A stretch of 64,000 nt of DNA from Cylindrodendrum hubeiense (taxonomy: Eukaryota; Ascomycota; Sordariomycetes; Hypocreales; Nectriaceae). Below, piece after piece: positions 27,801-30,263 of the stretch. The DNA lies in NCBI GenBank assembly GCA_014621425.1, contig JAANBB010000063.1:82465-146464 (forward strand), written 5' to 3'. How positions within the stretch are numbered: position 1 is the stretch's first letter; the number at the start of each line of letters is the position of its first letter. The translations under genes and the position numbers were made by a program. Below the pieces are notes generated by a model. That model saw only the letters and a program-made list of their open reading frames with translations. It made no database searches and was not told where the DNA came from.

Positions 27801-28360
27801 TGGGCCAAGCTGGCAAGCTCGGTCAAGCTTTCGCATCGCATAATGTCGCGGACGCGCAGAGTGATTTTAGCTGTCTGGCAGCGGGCCATAAGCTCAATCG
27901 CAGTAATGGAATCGCCTCCGAGGCGGACAAAGGACGCCGACGCAGGAACGTCGGCCAGAGACAAGCGCAGGACCTTGGAGACGATGCTCCTCAGCGTCTC
28001 CTCGGTAGAAACGCCAGAGTAGTCTTCGGGACTCAAAACCAGCCGGAGCTGGTCGTCGTCGACTATCCCGTCGTCGTCGGCGGGAAGCTCATCGAGGACG
28101 AACCACTTCTTCGGGACGCGCATCTTGTTGTTGGAGATCTTCATGGCCGCCACCAGCTTCTTCCGGATCTGCTTGACCATGGCGCCGGAGGCTGGCTGCC
28201 CCTCGGCCTCGTCATCTTTGTCGAGGGCGATCGCCACGGCCCAAAGAGCTTCATCGTCGTTTCTAGCGAGGTTGAAGACTCTGGCTTGGCTGACATCGGC
28301 ATCGACGAGCAGGAGCTGCTCGACAATGTCGGGGTTGAAATCGGGGGTTGTGGAACTCAT
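1..28360 (-). CDS. Giant modular non-ribosomal peptide synthetase, 3' end beyond window
   Basis: One reading frame starts at the ATG at 28360-28358 and stays open to base 1, giving at least 9,453 codons with no stop and no intron needed. The protein continues past the left edge. Domain order, residues approximate: degenerate A-domain tail (60-115), carrier T0 (active Ser 151 in LGGDSI), C-terminal half of an epimerisation-type domain (195-475), then eight C-A-T modules of about 1,090 residues each, then a partial ninth C domain. Every carrier keeps the GGDSI serine and every A domain keeps the lysine near its end (TKLDR, MKVDR, LKLDR or SGKVSR). Module spacing of about 3.27 kb leaves no room for N-methyltransferase or further epimerisation domains. 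It assembles a peptide from activated amino acids by the thiotemplate mechanism. The start is supported by the absence of obvious NRPS sequence upstream. Release domain, module total and product are not visible. Confidence 0.96.
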   Translation of the reverse strand, partial: MSSTTPDFNPDIVEQLLLVDADVSQARVFNLARNDDEALWAVAIALDKDDEAEGQPASGAMVKQIRKKLVAAMKISNNKMRVPKKWFVLDELPADDDGIVDDDQLRLVLSPEDYSGVSTEETLRSIVSKVLRLSLADVPASASFVRLGGDSITAIELMARCQTAKITLRVRDIMRCESLTELASLAQNPTDEAAATTGGDTDATREVMTTEILQYWEAPEEWLAVEHRALSQSIISTITSERLRESCHSASRVSPAEVCLAAVQQSFHATFSDRQVLAAVFSSPELSALGPVNTEQSLSATADFATAIRRAKDSVARAQPLGANTPFTELSVSYVDESSSAVILSNTVHDSALTNGNGHANVNGHANVNGHAKTNGHANAHTNTQQNDPKSLFRLKFTVRTWGDLLIELDYPKNLARQSELLKWVEQCRGILESGIPLLAQSTPLYSLSDFPNLPLSYSEVDRFVGATKKFGFDAIEKVYPTSSVQEGILLAQVRFPDLYRIDCVFEVTHSKSARRVNLDILEDAWSEVVAYHATLRTVFTSSARDGAMFDQIVLKNVSPEVKRLDPVGDSSMAIEVLRARKDASFVDDLPAHLLTICATTDGRVHCRLEISHAIMDGMSGATVFEDVCRAYSGRLAYPPPSDFGDYIAYLQSQPKGPSLEYWVSFLDGVQPCHFPAMIDQVSGPSKMKSVPVDVESKELKSFCMANGITGAMLLQAVWGLVLRGYTMADDVSFGFLASGRDVPVAGADFMVGPLINLLICRIMFDKTNTFEDLFSNLKSQLNAAMDNQNTSLAEIQHKVAPGKRQIFNTLLSIMYSAPEESTSNTEVNIEGVVNYAPTEYDITLNINFSVEKMTMSLDYFTSIMSDSHARSLAASFTKVMDTILSSHSKSLVDVSVISHLDMAAIVTDHELSPAVESCSHWQIQEQIKISPDAPAINAWDRDLTYAEVGFFASRLAWRLKQLGVGPGTVIPICFPKSAWAIISMVAVNMTGAAFVPLDPGAPEKRLQGIVQDTSATIALAAPACAEKLSRVAIEVFVVDEAKLSQLRPSPAAGVVSTVRPQDPAFVIFTSGSTGRPKGMVHQHSSISSTAAAYGGSLQVGPGTRVFQFSAYTFDIGILDSLVTLMRGACVCVPSDHARVNDLAGAINATKANWVFLTPTVADLLHPADVPTFKTVILGGEAVPKKLVERWKDDVHVHGIYGPAEASCCAWNPTVSSALKSTNIGRPLCSAFWVVNPTNHRELLPIGCIGELLIQGPMLSTGYLNVDAKAAANFLKDVDWVPDNGFGFTRAYRTGDLVRRNPDGTFDYMGRKDTQIKLHGQRIELGEIETRLNEFLPQDMGAVVDVLSLKPSNRKVLSAFLWFNEGPNFENTSVNLADGLTDETRQTIMHLNASITTMLPAYMIPSVWLIFRGKPQQNASGKVSRRHLVEFGQSIPTEEVQKFSLGAVKTEPPTTEMELRLRDLWAQILDLPIEEIGKNDSFLQIGGDSIAAIQLVSLAMQQGIAITIAEIFEDSSLSHMAETAVLEETGETYEAVPFSLLKSGEVGSIKAAVQAQCGLSSQQDIEDIYPCTSLQEGLMALAVKQPGSYIANYFYRIPENIDTGRFKTAWERTIDLCDNLRTRIIASNGTSYQAIVKEEVAWLSTEGLELQAVLDSAKTNSAMRYGSRLCHYALVTEKTGERFFVLIIHHSIFDGWSLNVILETLYSVYHRESTQELKPYSSFINYIAQLDQAEAGTYWKSQLEGAQPATFPCIDNKAASKAASCVARSNIPFKQLSNSTITKANILRAAWAIVLARYCDSDDVCFGTTVSGRQASVPGIEKMAGPAVATVPVRIRLDKEQKVSSFLETVQRQSSKMSEYEQFGLRNISKLGADAKEACDFSSLMVIQPVQQLTKNAGSSKAILVSDGSEQYEEEGALEGYFTYPLVLQGLTYDDHVELLLIYDPAIVPEAQIQALSHHFDRTVQQLISSEDSVLGALSITSNFDMVKAFDYNHEDPEILRTTVHNLVERQAHIRPDAAAIDAWDGQLTYSELDTSANRLAHHLVKTAHVHPGDLVHVCFEKSVWFFVSILAINKAGAAWVPLDPSHPAQRQRQIVDQTRAKLVLTSPTTAAKCANLVAEVIEVSTSLDTQLIADVGRNPLAPVSAATSDHAAYVLFTSGSTGTPKGLVMQHGAVCTSQTAISRQLGLTSRVRILQFASFVFDLCIGEIIAPLISGATLCVPSEDTRMNGLKDFINDMRVNWAFLTPAFARTLQPESIPNLELLLLTGEAVGRDVFETWVGKLRLTTGWGPAETCVFSTLHEWKTADESPQTVGRPVGGHCWIVDPQDPQKLAPIGCVGEVVIQGPTILREYLADPVRTALSTVNELPDWAPRRTSPDYRRFFKSGDLCYYNPDGTIEFVSRKDTQVKIRGLRVELGEVEHHLRAALHGVRQVVVNILKSDTGSSLVAYFCANDDTRMLTGDVESQVKEVLLPLTADLKGQIAAAVGHLSITLPSYMIPTIFIPCRFMPSITSTKLDRGGLNRLTSTLTWDALTKYSLVDSEKRAPVTPIEFQLQGIWAEILKIPRESIGRDDSFLRIGGDSISAIQFVTTARDAGLLITVKDVFADPRLSAVAASTVEGEEHFSPSEPFSLLPSGELDTIKLAIRDQCSLPSNVEVEDAYPCTSLQEGLMALAVKQPGSYIAKNIYRLPESVDITRFKSAWERTIEICTNLRTRIVIQDGVTIQAVVPEAVTWESTNGLGLSSFLESAKSIHMQYGSRLSRYALITEPTGEKFFVLMAHHAVFDGWSLNVALSTLYSVYRDGSVPTLRPYADFISYVTQIDQPAAGAYWKDQLEGAQRATFPRADAATDAKPASRVMKTKISFPESTDNSITKATILRSAWAMVLAKYCDSDDVCFGTTVSGRHAPVSGVDKMAGPAVATVPIRVRLDQEQSVSNFLDGVQQQAAKMVTYEQFGLRNIAKVSPEAHEACEFSSLLVIQPVQHEFTASDDTEMALLSSASEMYEEEALEGYFSYPLVIQGLTHDSHVELLLIYNPNVIPEQQLQALSHHFDSAVQQLLTQQEAKLSAVSIASEWDLTKALEYNTEDPEILRTCVHQLFEVQARRRPHAIAIQAWDGRMTYSQLNSAANRLATYLVDDIGVKLGDFVPLCFEKSVWFYVTMLAINKAGGAWVPLDPSHPLSRQKQIIDQTGATVILSSPQNFDKSAALVSSVIEVTSELDEELIDNYGRDPKPPARDVSPDHAVYVLFTSGSTGTPKGLVMQHGAVCTSQTAIGKRLGLTSSVRILQFASYVFDLCIGEIIAPLLFGATLCVPSEDTRMNGLREFINAQQINWAFLTPAFVRTLKPEDMSGLELLLLTGEAVGRDVFETWVGKLRLVTGWGPAETCVFSTLHEWHSVDESPQTVGRPVAGRCWIVDPNDPSRLAPTGCIGEVVIQGPTILREYLANPVITAQSTVNSLPEWVPRHNAAHWSRFFKSGDLCYYNADGTIEFVSRKDTQVKIRGLRVELGEVEHHLRAALAGVRQVMVDVLKGDAGPSLVAYFCFSDETRHSSGVDKTIFLPLTADLKSQVTAAIGQLSVELPSYMVPSMFFPCQFLPSISSTKLDRGGLKRLTTSLDRASLAQYSLADSEKRAPITTMEVRLQKMWAEILKIPAQEIGRDDSFLRIGGDSITAIQFVTYASEAGLTITVKDVFADPRLSAVAAKVIEGQEEEVYDAQPFNLLPDNEVEIVKRAIRDQCRVLNEESIEDAYPCTSLQEGLMALAVKQPGSYIAKYVYSVPSHIDTARFKAAWNQTVQLCGNLRTRIVGYNGISYQTVLREQPVWESTTGYDTESFMESAKTLEMQYGSRLCRYALVTDKDGKRYFVLIIHHAVFDGWSLNVILNTFYGLYRDEPTPALQPYSKFINFVANLDTDEASAYWEAQLEGAQSAIFPRMDIVSDSKPTSRTMTTKIQFPTGSDNSITKATILRAAWAIVLARYCDTNDVCFGTSVSSRQSAVTGIDKMAGPTVATVPIRIRLDTDRAVSSFLEDIQQQATDMVAHEQFGLRNISKLGATAKEACDFSSLLVIQPVQHVPTSAESTETVLVADGSEQSDDGALEGYFTYPLVLQGLTYNDHVELLLIYNPDVVAEAQLEALSNHFDHAVQQLLTKGDAALSTISIANDWDTVRAVDYNTEDPEIIRACVHQLVEAHANSQPDAIAIQAWDGVLTYSQLNYAANRLAHHLVEVAKVKVGDLVHVFFEKSVWFFVSILAINKSGAAWVPLDPSHPIQRQKTIIQQTRARLALCSAGNAAKCATLVPEIVEVTAAFDQKLTDSMGTPSAPICRVTPDHAAYVLFTSGSTGTPKGFVMIHSGVCTSQTAICKRLGMTSQVKILQFASYVFDLCISEIVAPLITGATLCVPSEDTRLSGLKNFINEMEVTWAFLTPSFARTLKPEDMPGLELLLLTGEAVGRDVFENWVGKLRLTTGWGPAETCVFSTLHEWTSAKESPQTVGRQVGGFCWIVDPQDPQKLAPIGCVGEVVIQGPTLLREYLDDPVKTQASMVTSLPEWAPRRESSPYWNRFFKSGDLCYYNPDGTIEFVSRKDTQVKIRGLRVELGEVEHHLRESLDGVHQVVVDVFKGDAGTNLIAYYSYSDETRTSGRADVNAENIFLPLAGDLKTQITAAVGNLTVALPSYMIPTMFFPCRFMPSITSTKLDRGELKRMTSSLSSEVLVKHSLVDSEKRAPETPMEKRVQEMWASILKMPAESIGRDDSFMRIGGDSIVAIQFVTAARDAGLSITVRDIFADPRLSAVAEKMVEGDIIDAREVKPFEMLASSEVEAVVSTIQAQSDLSSDQVIEDAYPCTSLQEGLMALAVKQPGSYIAKNIYTLPKNVDIASFKAAWERTLEICGNLRTRIILHEGVSTQAIVRQEPSWEATDGLDLASFMNTTKGTTMQYGSRLCRYALLRQASGKVYFILNIHHAIFDGWSLNVALSTLHTIYRGESVQALQPYSGFIKYVTEIDHDEATGYWKDQLEGAQRATFPRADASESQQKVRIMKTKIAYTDLVDTSITKATILRAAWAIVLARYCDTDDVCFGTTVSGRHAPVAGVDKMAGPAVATVPVRVRLDKQQPVSGLLQDIQQQASEMVAYEQFGLRNITKLSSEVQEACDFSSLLVVQPVQHAIKSGSETESALLSVDSDEYEEESLEGYFSYPLVLQGLTHDDHVELMVIYNPAIVSESQVEALSYHFDHTVQQLLAQSEKPLSTVSVASEWDFQKAVSFNDDHPEIVRACVHQLIEAKAKSHPNFPAILAWDGELTYSQLNRTSNRLAHYLIDAVKVKAGDFVHVCFEKSLWFFVAIMAINKAGAAWVPLDPSHPLQRQQQIVKQTRARVALASPTTAEKCADLVANVVEVSAVLDRELMFDMDSPPAPVTSVTPDDAAYVLFTSGSTGTPKGLVMQHGALCTSQTAIAKRLGLTQEVRILQFASFVFDLCIGEIIAPLISGAALCIPSEDTRTSGLKHFINDMRVNWAFLTPAFARTLQPEDVPGLDLLLLTGEAVGRDVFENWVGKLRLVTGWGPAETCVFSTLHEWYSADESPQTVGRQVGGYCWIVDPEDNQKLAPTGCIGEVVIQGPTILREYLDDPVRTAAATVTQLPSWAPQQTSPYWNRFFKSGDLCYYNADGTIEFVSRKDTQVKIRGLRVELGEVEHHLRAALKDVKQVVVDVHRGDAGTNLAAYYCFSDETRTTSSAGSTVDSESIFLPLTGHQKSLVTAAIGQLSMALPSYMLPTIFFPCRFMPSITSTKLDRSGLKRLTSALDREALSKYSLVDGEKRAPVTRMEGTLQKMWAEILKIPRESIGRDDSFLRIGGDSITAIQFVSNARDAGLMVTVKDIFADPRLSAVAEKVAEGEEELDELEPFGLLPSEQLDDILITAREQSDLPSGQVIEDAYPCTSLQEGLMALAVKQPGSYIAKYVYRLPESIDLAAFKDSWARTVGLYANLRTRIVAHNGASIQAIVQDELAWESTENLDLRTMLDSIKSMEMQYGSRLCRYALITEATGEQYFVLVIHHAVFDGWSLGMVLGTLESLYRGQSAPELQPYSGFINYIAQIDENDASTYWKDQLDGAQRATFPRVDPVTESQPASKILKTSINFPDTTHTTITKATILRAAWAIVLARYSDSDDICFGTTISGRHASVAGIERMAGPAVATVPVRVQIDSSNGVLSFLQAVQQQASEMVPYEQYGLRSISKLSPSAEDACQLSSLLVIQPKMTLTDSSEEAVLISAAGSEAFDEQEALDGYFTYPLVLQCMTFADSIELSFMYNPEIIAEDQLRALSQHFDHVVQQLLVQDETPLATVSLSSDWDLEKATSWNTADSIPVNACVHDLISMRAILSPDHEALVTSEGTLTYGQLDRLSNILAAHLSKLGVTLETAIPFCFEKSMWAVVAMVGILKAGGVFIPIDPSHPANRRQAIIDEARARFMIVSPSTKASCEGMVEHMIELSPSSIADLSTPTRGRNALLIKPTPSDAAYILFTSGSTGKPKAFLVDHAALSTTCVGHGRAYSLNEKSRVLQFSSYAFDVSLSEIFETLIYGGTVCIPSAAERLEAITPFINQSQVNTALLTSTFLRTLLPADLPSIKLLILVGEAPAKDVLDTWFGHATIANAYGPSEISVFCTSHVYQSVDEPPSTIGRGFGCDCWVVEPDNHQRLAPIGCTGELLVQRQMARGYLNDKERTEASFIQSVEWLPESSADDTRQFFKTGDLVRYRLDGTMEYLGRRDMQVKVRGNRVELGEIEYHIKQTLREATFTAVDVIRRDAHDALVAFVTFSENQSKGSSNIASEDLSDWILPMDDTLRQSFSRIIDDLKRILPGYMIPSLFLPLHTMPLGGTLKLDRKKLRTLASTITQEHFNTYALASEERVEPTTAMEFKLRAIWAEVLKINPEQIGKNDSFLQIGGDSINAIQLVSLAQQHGISLTIAKIFENSRLSYMATTAVVSDKGMTYTMAPFSMLPSHEVDSLKSHVTNLCDLLEEQEIEDAYPCTSLQESLMALTVKQPGSYIGKYVYRLSRTIDITRFRAAWEQTFELCANLRTRIVSRDGLSIQAVVREKAVWQITEGLDMSSFMMSTTAMNMTYNSSLCRFAIVNDKSGERYFALFIHHTVFDGWTLNLIMSTLHSIYRGDAIATLQPYSSFINYTTQLDDTAAEQYWKTQLDGAQRATFPRTDQIADEKPATRVMMDTIKLPKMASTSITKATILRAAWAIVLARYSDTDDICFGTTVSGRHAQVIGVDKMAGPVVATVPIRARLDKSQTVSSFLEDVQHQASEMVAYEQFGLRNISKISPEIQEACDFSSLFVVQPMQHLSTDDASDAILLAADPETYGEEEAIDGYFTYPLVLQAFTHDEFMQVKLIFNPAVVSEVQLTAMTQHFGQVVQQLVAQQDATLENVQVASEWDLNKAIEYNGDAPEFVRETVHGLIEARTRLQPNAPAIHSWDGEMTYSELNDAANRLASHLIDEYDLKMGDLVHICYEKSIWFLVSMLAILKAGAAWVPLDPSHPVQRYKQIIDQTGARLAIASPSNSEKLAGLVANVIEVTAAFNQQLVIDIGSPAAPDRIVTPDHAAYVLFTSGSTGIPKGLVMQHDAVCTSQIDIAKRLNLTPNVRLLQFSAYVFDVSVGETIGALVSGACICVPSEHDRMNGLREFINKANVNWAYLTPTFARTLNPDHFPTLELLLLAGEAVNQEVFDSWFGRVRLINGWGPAETCVFSAIHEWTSIHQSPLTIGQSVGGFAWIVDPEDPQKLAPIGCVGEIVIQGPTVLQEYLADPIRTQAAIVSSLPEWVPNSEAPQWSRFFKSGDLCYYNTDGSMEFVSRKDTQVKIRGLRVETGEVEHNVSQALDGVRQVVVDIFEAATGTTLAAYFCFNEETRKTTGSADPSAEELFIPLTDELRSLITGTLGKLSVALPSYMVPTVFFPCRFMPAITSMKVDRPGLKRVAGTLSHDALSHYSLANTEKRAPTTPMERQLQQMWASILKIPVESIGRDDSFLRIGGDSITAIKFITSARESGLMITVQDVFDDPRLLAIAAKVVEEEGAGSYNTEPFALLPSSDVDSIKLAIQDQCQLSDNQTIEDAYPCTALQEGLIALAVKQPGSYIAKYVYSLPENIDTALFKQAWAQTVDICETLRTKIVVHEGTSVQAVIREEATWESTDGLTFHTFMEKFQSIEMQYGSKLCRYALVTEQTGARHFVLFVHHSIFDGWSMNAILLTLHSVYRGDSIPVLEPYSSFINYTMQIDNTAATNYWKDQLHGAQRATFPKMDSVDSESTSQIMKTTIQLPDMGNTSITTATVLRAAWAMVLAKYSDTDDVCFGTTVSGRYAAVAGVEKIAGPVISTLPVRVRLDKEQGVSAFLDQIQQQASDAVAFEQFGLRNILKLTPETQDACDFSSLLVVQPAQHATSNDQNDAVLLPADPALFKEEEATKGYFTYPLVLQAFIHSDRIELVMTFNPSSVSESQIVALSNHYDCAVQQLVVQKELQLGSVSISNNWDLEKAVSYNADDPRIVRSCVHELIDLQAQLRPDAPAIDAWDGQLTYSQLNIAANRLASHLAGPGGVRVGDLVHVCFEKSVWFFVSILAINKAGAAWVPLDPSHPIKRQQEIVKQTRSRLALVSPSNADKCSTLVAKVIEVTAALDRTLTASMGSASAPICNVTPDHAAYVLFTSGSTGTPKGFVMEHGGVCTSQTAISKRLNLTNKVRILQFASYVFDLCIGEIIAPLITGATLCIPSEDTRMSGLRDFINDNNINWAFLTPSFVRTLKPEDIPGLELLLLTGEAVGRDVFETWVGKLRLTTGWGPAETCVFSTLHEWYSADESPQTVGRSVGGYCWIVDAQDPQKLTPTGCIGEVVIQGPTLLREYLDDPAKTQAAMVTSLPDWAPRRNNPQWKRFFKSGDLCYYNADGTIQFVSRKDTQVKIRGLRVELGEVEHHLHKALENVKQVVVDVFSGDAGKSLVAYFCATDETRFSSSGIHAANDILIPLNAELKGQITAAIGQLGVVLPNYMIPTIFFPCQYMPSITSTKLDRGGLKRLTAALSQEVLAKYSLADDEKRAPTTPMEVRLQQLWSTILKIPVESIGRDDSFLRIGGDSISAIQFVTVARDAGLTISMKEIFADPRLSAVAANIVEGGAISYVTEPFGLLSTSSLEDIKSEIHDQCRLASDQTIEDTYPCTGLQEGLMALAVKQPGSYIAKYLYKIPNNIDATRFKVAWDKTVQICANLRTRIVAHDAVSFQAIIQGDAAWEQTDGLSLRSVIDNAKTIQMQHGSRLCRYAFVVEPTGEQYFMLIIHHAVFDGWSLNMSLGTLYSLYREEPVQAMQPYSGFINYITQLSDTAASDYWKAQLEGAQRAAFPRADVTTKSKPVSHVTKTNIPFPKMVDTSITKATVIRAAWAIVLARYSEANDICFGATVSGRQADVAGLEAMAGPAVATV
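803..4060 (-). other. NRPS module 8 (C8-A8-T8), pocket DLGFLTGVFK
   Basis: C8 carries FVHHSIFDGWSMN. A8 reads FDLCIGEIIAPL, INWAFLTPSF, LLLLTGEAVG and GWGPAETCVF, pocket DLGFLTGVFK. T8 has LRIGGDSISAIQF (about residue 9113). This is the last complete module in the window. Confidence 0.85.
4061..7332 (-). other. NRPS module 7 (C7-A7-T7), pocket DVGYLAGVFK
   Basis: C7 carries FIHHTVFDGWTLN. A7 reads FDVSVGETIGAL, VNWAYLTPTF, LLLLAGEAVN and GWGPAETCVF, pocket DVGYLAGVFK, and ends SMKVDRPGL. T7 has LRIGGDSITAIKF. The pocket is related to the DLGFLTGVFK group with three substitutions (positions 2, 4 and 6). Alanine, Aib or another small residue is plausible but unproven. Confidence 0.83.
7333..10592 (-). 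other. NRPS module 6 (C6-A6-T6), divergent A domain, pocket DVSLIVAVFK
   Basis: C6 carries VIHHAVFDGWSLG and resembles its neighbours, but A6 is of another lineage: FDVSLSEIFETL, VNTALLTSTF, LLILVGEAPA and NAYGPSEISVF, giving DVSLIVAVFK. The domain ends TLKLDRKKL, unlike the STKLDRGGL of the other repeated modules. T6 has LQIGGDSINAIQLVSLA, which is closer to T1 than to T2-T5, T7 or T8. I do not recognise the substrate; a branched aliphatic residue or beta-alanine are candidates only. Confidence 0.83.
10593..13862 (-). other. NRPS module 5 (C5-A5-T5), pocket DLGFLTGVFK
   Basis: C5 carries NIHHAIFDGWSLN. A5 reads FDLCIGEIIAPL, VNWAFLTPAF, LLLLTGEAVG and GWGPAETCVF, pocket DLGFLTGVFK. T5 has LRIGGDSITAIQF (about residue 5845). 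It belongs to the same close family as modules 2, 3 and 8. Confidence 0.85.
13863..17132 (-). other. NRPS module 4 (C4-A4-T4), pocket DLSFLTGVFK
   Basis: C4 carries IIHHAVFDGWSLN. A4 reads FDLCISEIVAPL, VTWAFLTPSF, LLLLTGEAVG and GWGPAETRVF. The only pocket change from modules 2, 3, 5 and 8 is Gly to Ser at the third position, giving DLSFLTGVFK. T4 has MRIGGDSIVAIQF. A slightly different side chain (for example isovaline or Ala versus Aib) or relaxed selectivity is possible; this is inference. Confidence 0.83.
17133..20395 (-). other. NRPS module 3 (C3-A3-T3), pocket DLGFLTGVFK
   Basis: C3 carries MAHHAVFDGWSLN. A3 reads FDLCIGEIIAPL, INWAFLTPAF, LLLLTGEAVG and GWGPAETCVF, so the pocket is identical to that of module 2. 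T3 has LRIGGDSITAIQF (about residue 3668). The module looks like a close duplicate of modules 2, 5 and 8 and should activate the same residue. Confidence 0.85.
20396..23670 (-). other. NRPS module 2 (C2-A2-T2), pocket DLGFLTGVFK
   Basis: C2 begins near YPCTSLQEGLMAL and contains IHHSIFDGWSLN. A2 contains FDLCIGEIIAPL, VNWAFLTPAF, LLLLTGEAVG and GWGPAETCVF, giving the pocket DLGFLTGVFK. It ends in STKLDR. T2 has LRIGGDSISAIQF. No E or N-methylation domain is present. The pocket is compatible with a small, alpha,alpha-dialkylated residue such as Aib or isovaline, by resemblance to remembered peptaibol-synthetase pockets. That assignment is inference. Confidence 0.85.
23671..26945 (-). other. 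NRPS module 1 (C1-A1-T1), distinct pocket DILFIGICCK
   Basis: C1 begins at KVYPTSSVQEG (about residue 478). Its active-site motif is SHAIMDG, with Ser replacing the first His of HHxxxDG. A1 carries FDIGILDS, ANWVFLTPT, VILGGEA and GIYGPAEASCC, which I read as the ten-residue pocket DILFIGICCK. It ends NASGKVSR with the lysine present. T1 has LQIGGDSIAAIQL (Ser about 1489). A1 differs clearly from the other A domains in core motifs and pocket, so it should load a different residue. In leucinostatin- and trichopolyn-type lipopeptides the first residue is proline or methylproline, but I cannot confirm that specificity here. Confidence 0.85.
26946..28360 (-). other. NRPS N-terminal vestigial loading region: A tail, T0, half E domain
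   Basis: Residues 1 to about 475. Residues around 75-110 (RVPKKWFVLDELP followed by DDDGIVDD) resemble the end of an A domain, but the usual NGK lysine is missing and no A core motif precedes it. Carrier T0 follows with an intact FVRLGGDSITAIEL (Ser151). Next comes a stretch resembling only the C-terminal half of a fungal epimerisation domain: a VCLAAVQQSFHATFSDR segment, AIRRAKDSV, FTELSVSYVDE, and near the end LYSLSDFPNLPLSY, a typical E-domain tail. The HHxxxDG half is absent. An Asn-Gly-His-Ala repeat interrupts this remnant. The region looks like a former A-T-E module reduced to a carrier. T0 may accept the acyl group from the polyketide synthase; that role is inference. Confidence 0.7.
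27222..27299 (-). repeat. Asn-Gly-His-Ala coding repeat in the NRPS N-terminal remnant
   Basis: An 18-bp unit that reads ttggcgtggccgttaacg on the plus strand is repeated exactly at 27243-27260 and 27261-27278, with degenerate copies on both sides. In the NRPS frame it encodes NGHANV repeated, then NGHAKT and NGHANA. It sits inside the truncated epimerisation-like region, between a SYVDESSSAV segment and a DPKSLFRLKF segment. The encoded stretch is low-complexity and probably a flexible linker that arose by replication slippage. Confidence 0.85.
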
Positions 28361-28944
28361 TGTCGCTGTGTTTGGTGTGTGAGGTGTGATTAAAATGGTG
28401 AAGTACAAATGGTGAAGGAAAGAAAGTAACGTCGAAAGCAGTCTGTCGATGAGACTCAGTCTCGAAGCTGTAGAGACTGCGGTTGGTTGTACAATGTGCG
28501 TTGAGGCAAGAGTTGGATGCGATTGAAGAAGCAGCTTGAAGCAAGTTCAAGTTGCGATATCGCTGCGGGAGACTACCTAAAGTGACGTGCACGTACCGGC
28601 TGACAGCTTCCTGGCAATCTTCAATTCGGATTTACAATCAGTGATAGGAACTATGATAGCAGGATCCACATGTGTGCTGCACGAGTTACAAGTCTATGAT
28701 AGCCTGGACTGTAAGGAGCGCTCAGTGTAAGTGAGCATGCCCTGTTACTTTACGTGGCTTAGGCAAGGCACGGTCATGACATCCAAGCTCAGTCTACAAA
28801 GGGACGCCTCCCACCACCCTCTTTTCGGGACGAGATGGGACCCAGTACATGCAGCATGTGCTCCCATGGGATGGGCTGACCACCCAGCGCACTCATCCAG
28901 GTGCCCCTCATCCGCCTCATCCTGCTCCCCTCGCTACAGCTCTT

Positions 28945-28996
28945 GCTACGGCTACTGCTACTGTTACTGCTGCCACTGCTGCTGCTGCCACCTGCT
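28945..28996. repeat. CTG/CTA trinucleotide-rich microsatellite
   Basis: An imperfect run of CTG, CTA, GCT and CCA triplets (gctactgctactgttactg, then gctgccactgctgctgctg) lies in the NRPS-thioesterase spacer. It is not part of a recognisable coding region. Confidence 0.7.
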
Positions 28997-30222
28997 AACG
29001 GCAAGGGGGCTAACACGGTTTGAGGTTACGTGGGGATGGGCCTTAGCACAGAGTTTCGTGTCAGTGTGGCAAATGTCTGCCAATGAGCAGGCACGTTTTT
29101 GATTCAACACAGGCGAGTATCCCGTAATCTGGAGCTGCCTAGACCGAGACGACTGCTTCTGGCTCAGGAACAGACAGTCCACGACCGGGATGGGCGACGC
29201 AGGGCCGTGGCATTGGCCGCCGGCAATGTGCGGCAGGGTCATGATGGCCAGATTAGGCAGTATCCACAGGGATCCAGTGCAGGTACAGGGCGTTCGCCTC
29301 CGCATCCGTGCCCGCCAACGTGGGATCGATCTGGGCCTGACGTGGGCGCCGGGGTTATTATTAGCGTGCCGCACATGTCCCCCAAACATGGCCCCCAATG
29401 TAAGGCCCAATGTAAGAGTCCAAGCAGTGGAGCCACGGGAGGCCCAGGGGTCACGACCCTCAGACGCGCCGGCATTGCCCTTGGAACTCTAACACCCTAA
29501 GAGGGACGCCGGTATGTCGAGGGAGCAGGGGAGGGCGTTGTAATACCACGGCACCACAAATCGGACACCCATGCACCGTCCGTGGCACGCTGTTCTCCAG
29601 CCTCAGGGCTGAGTGTCCCTCCTTCCCTCCTTACCCATAGTGATTCTCATTTTCTCATCCACCTCGTGCACGCTGACAGGGGCCGCAGGATGCGGGAAGG
29701 AATAATCGCTTGAAACCTCGCTGAGATCAGCCTGCCGTGGGTCTCTGAGGGCCTCTGAGGGCCATGGGTATAGGTACCGTACGCGGCTGCCTACCGCTAC
29801 CTACCGCTCCCTAACACCGCTCCCTAATACCTGTGCGGCTCCGTGCGACACTCTGCAGCTACCCGAGCAATTTCACTGCAGCGCTAGAGCATCCTGGTGA
29901 ATGCATACTGGATACAGTTATTCGTATGTGTATCCGATGTCCGAGCAACAGTCATTTACCAGCCCATTACCCACACCTCTGCCCATCACACAAACTCTAT
30001 CTCATGCCCAGGCGGTCAGGACGGGCAGAATAGGCCCCAGTTATACCTAATCACACAGACACGCAGTCCCGAAGCGATGCAGTCTACATATGCATGCCAC
30101 CCAGACACTTCCCCTACTCTTCTGCCACCCTTAAACTAGGTTTGGAGGCTCAACGCAGGAACCCGTGAAACAGATAGCTGAATGGCCAAACGCCACACAA
30201 GGTTCATGTTCCGTCAGCCTGA

Positions 30223-30263
30223 CTTGCGTCTAGAAAGTTCCGGGCTTGCCTCTAGAAAGTTCC
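30223..30263. repeat. Two-copy 22-bp-period direct repeat
   Basis: The sequence cttgcgtctagaaagttcc at 30223-30241 recurs as cttgcctctagaaagttcc at 30245-30263 with one mismatch. It lies about 500 bp before the thioesterase start and could be a regulatory duplication or neutral. Confidence 0.7.

Noticed and set aside
1..28360. N-methyltransferase domains (cyclosporin- or enniatin-like NRPS)
   Set aside because: Module spacing is about 3.27 kb, enough only for C-A-T, and no SAM-binding motif was seen between the A core and T in any module.
28731..29500. Several overlapping 100-150-codon frames in the NRPS/thioesterase spacer
   Set aside because: They overlap on both strands, are driven by GC-rich and triplet-repeat sequence, and show no domain.
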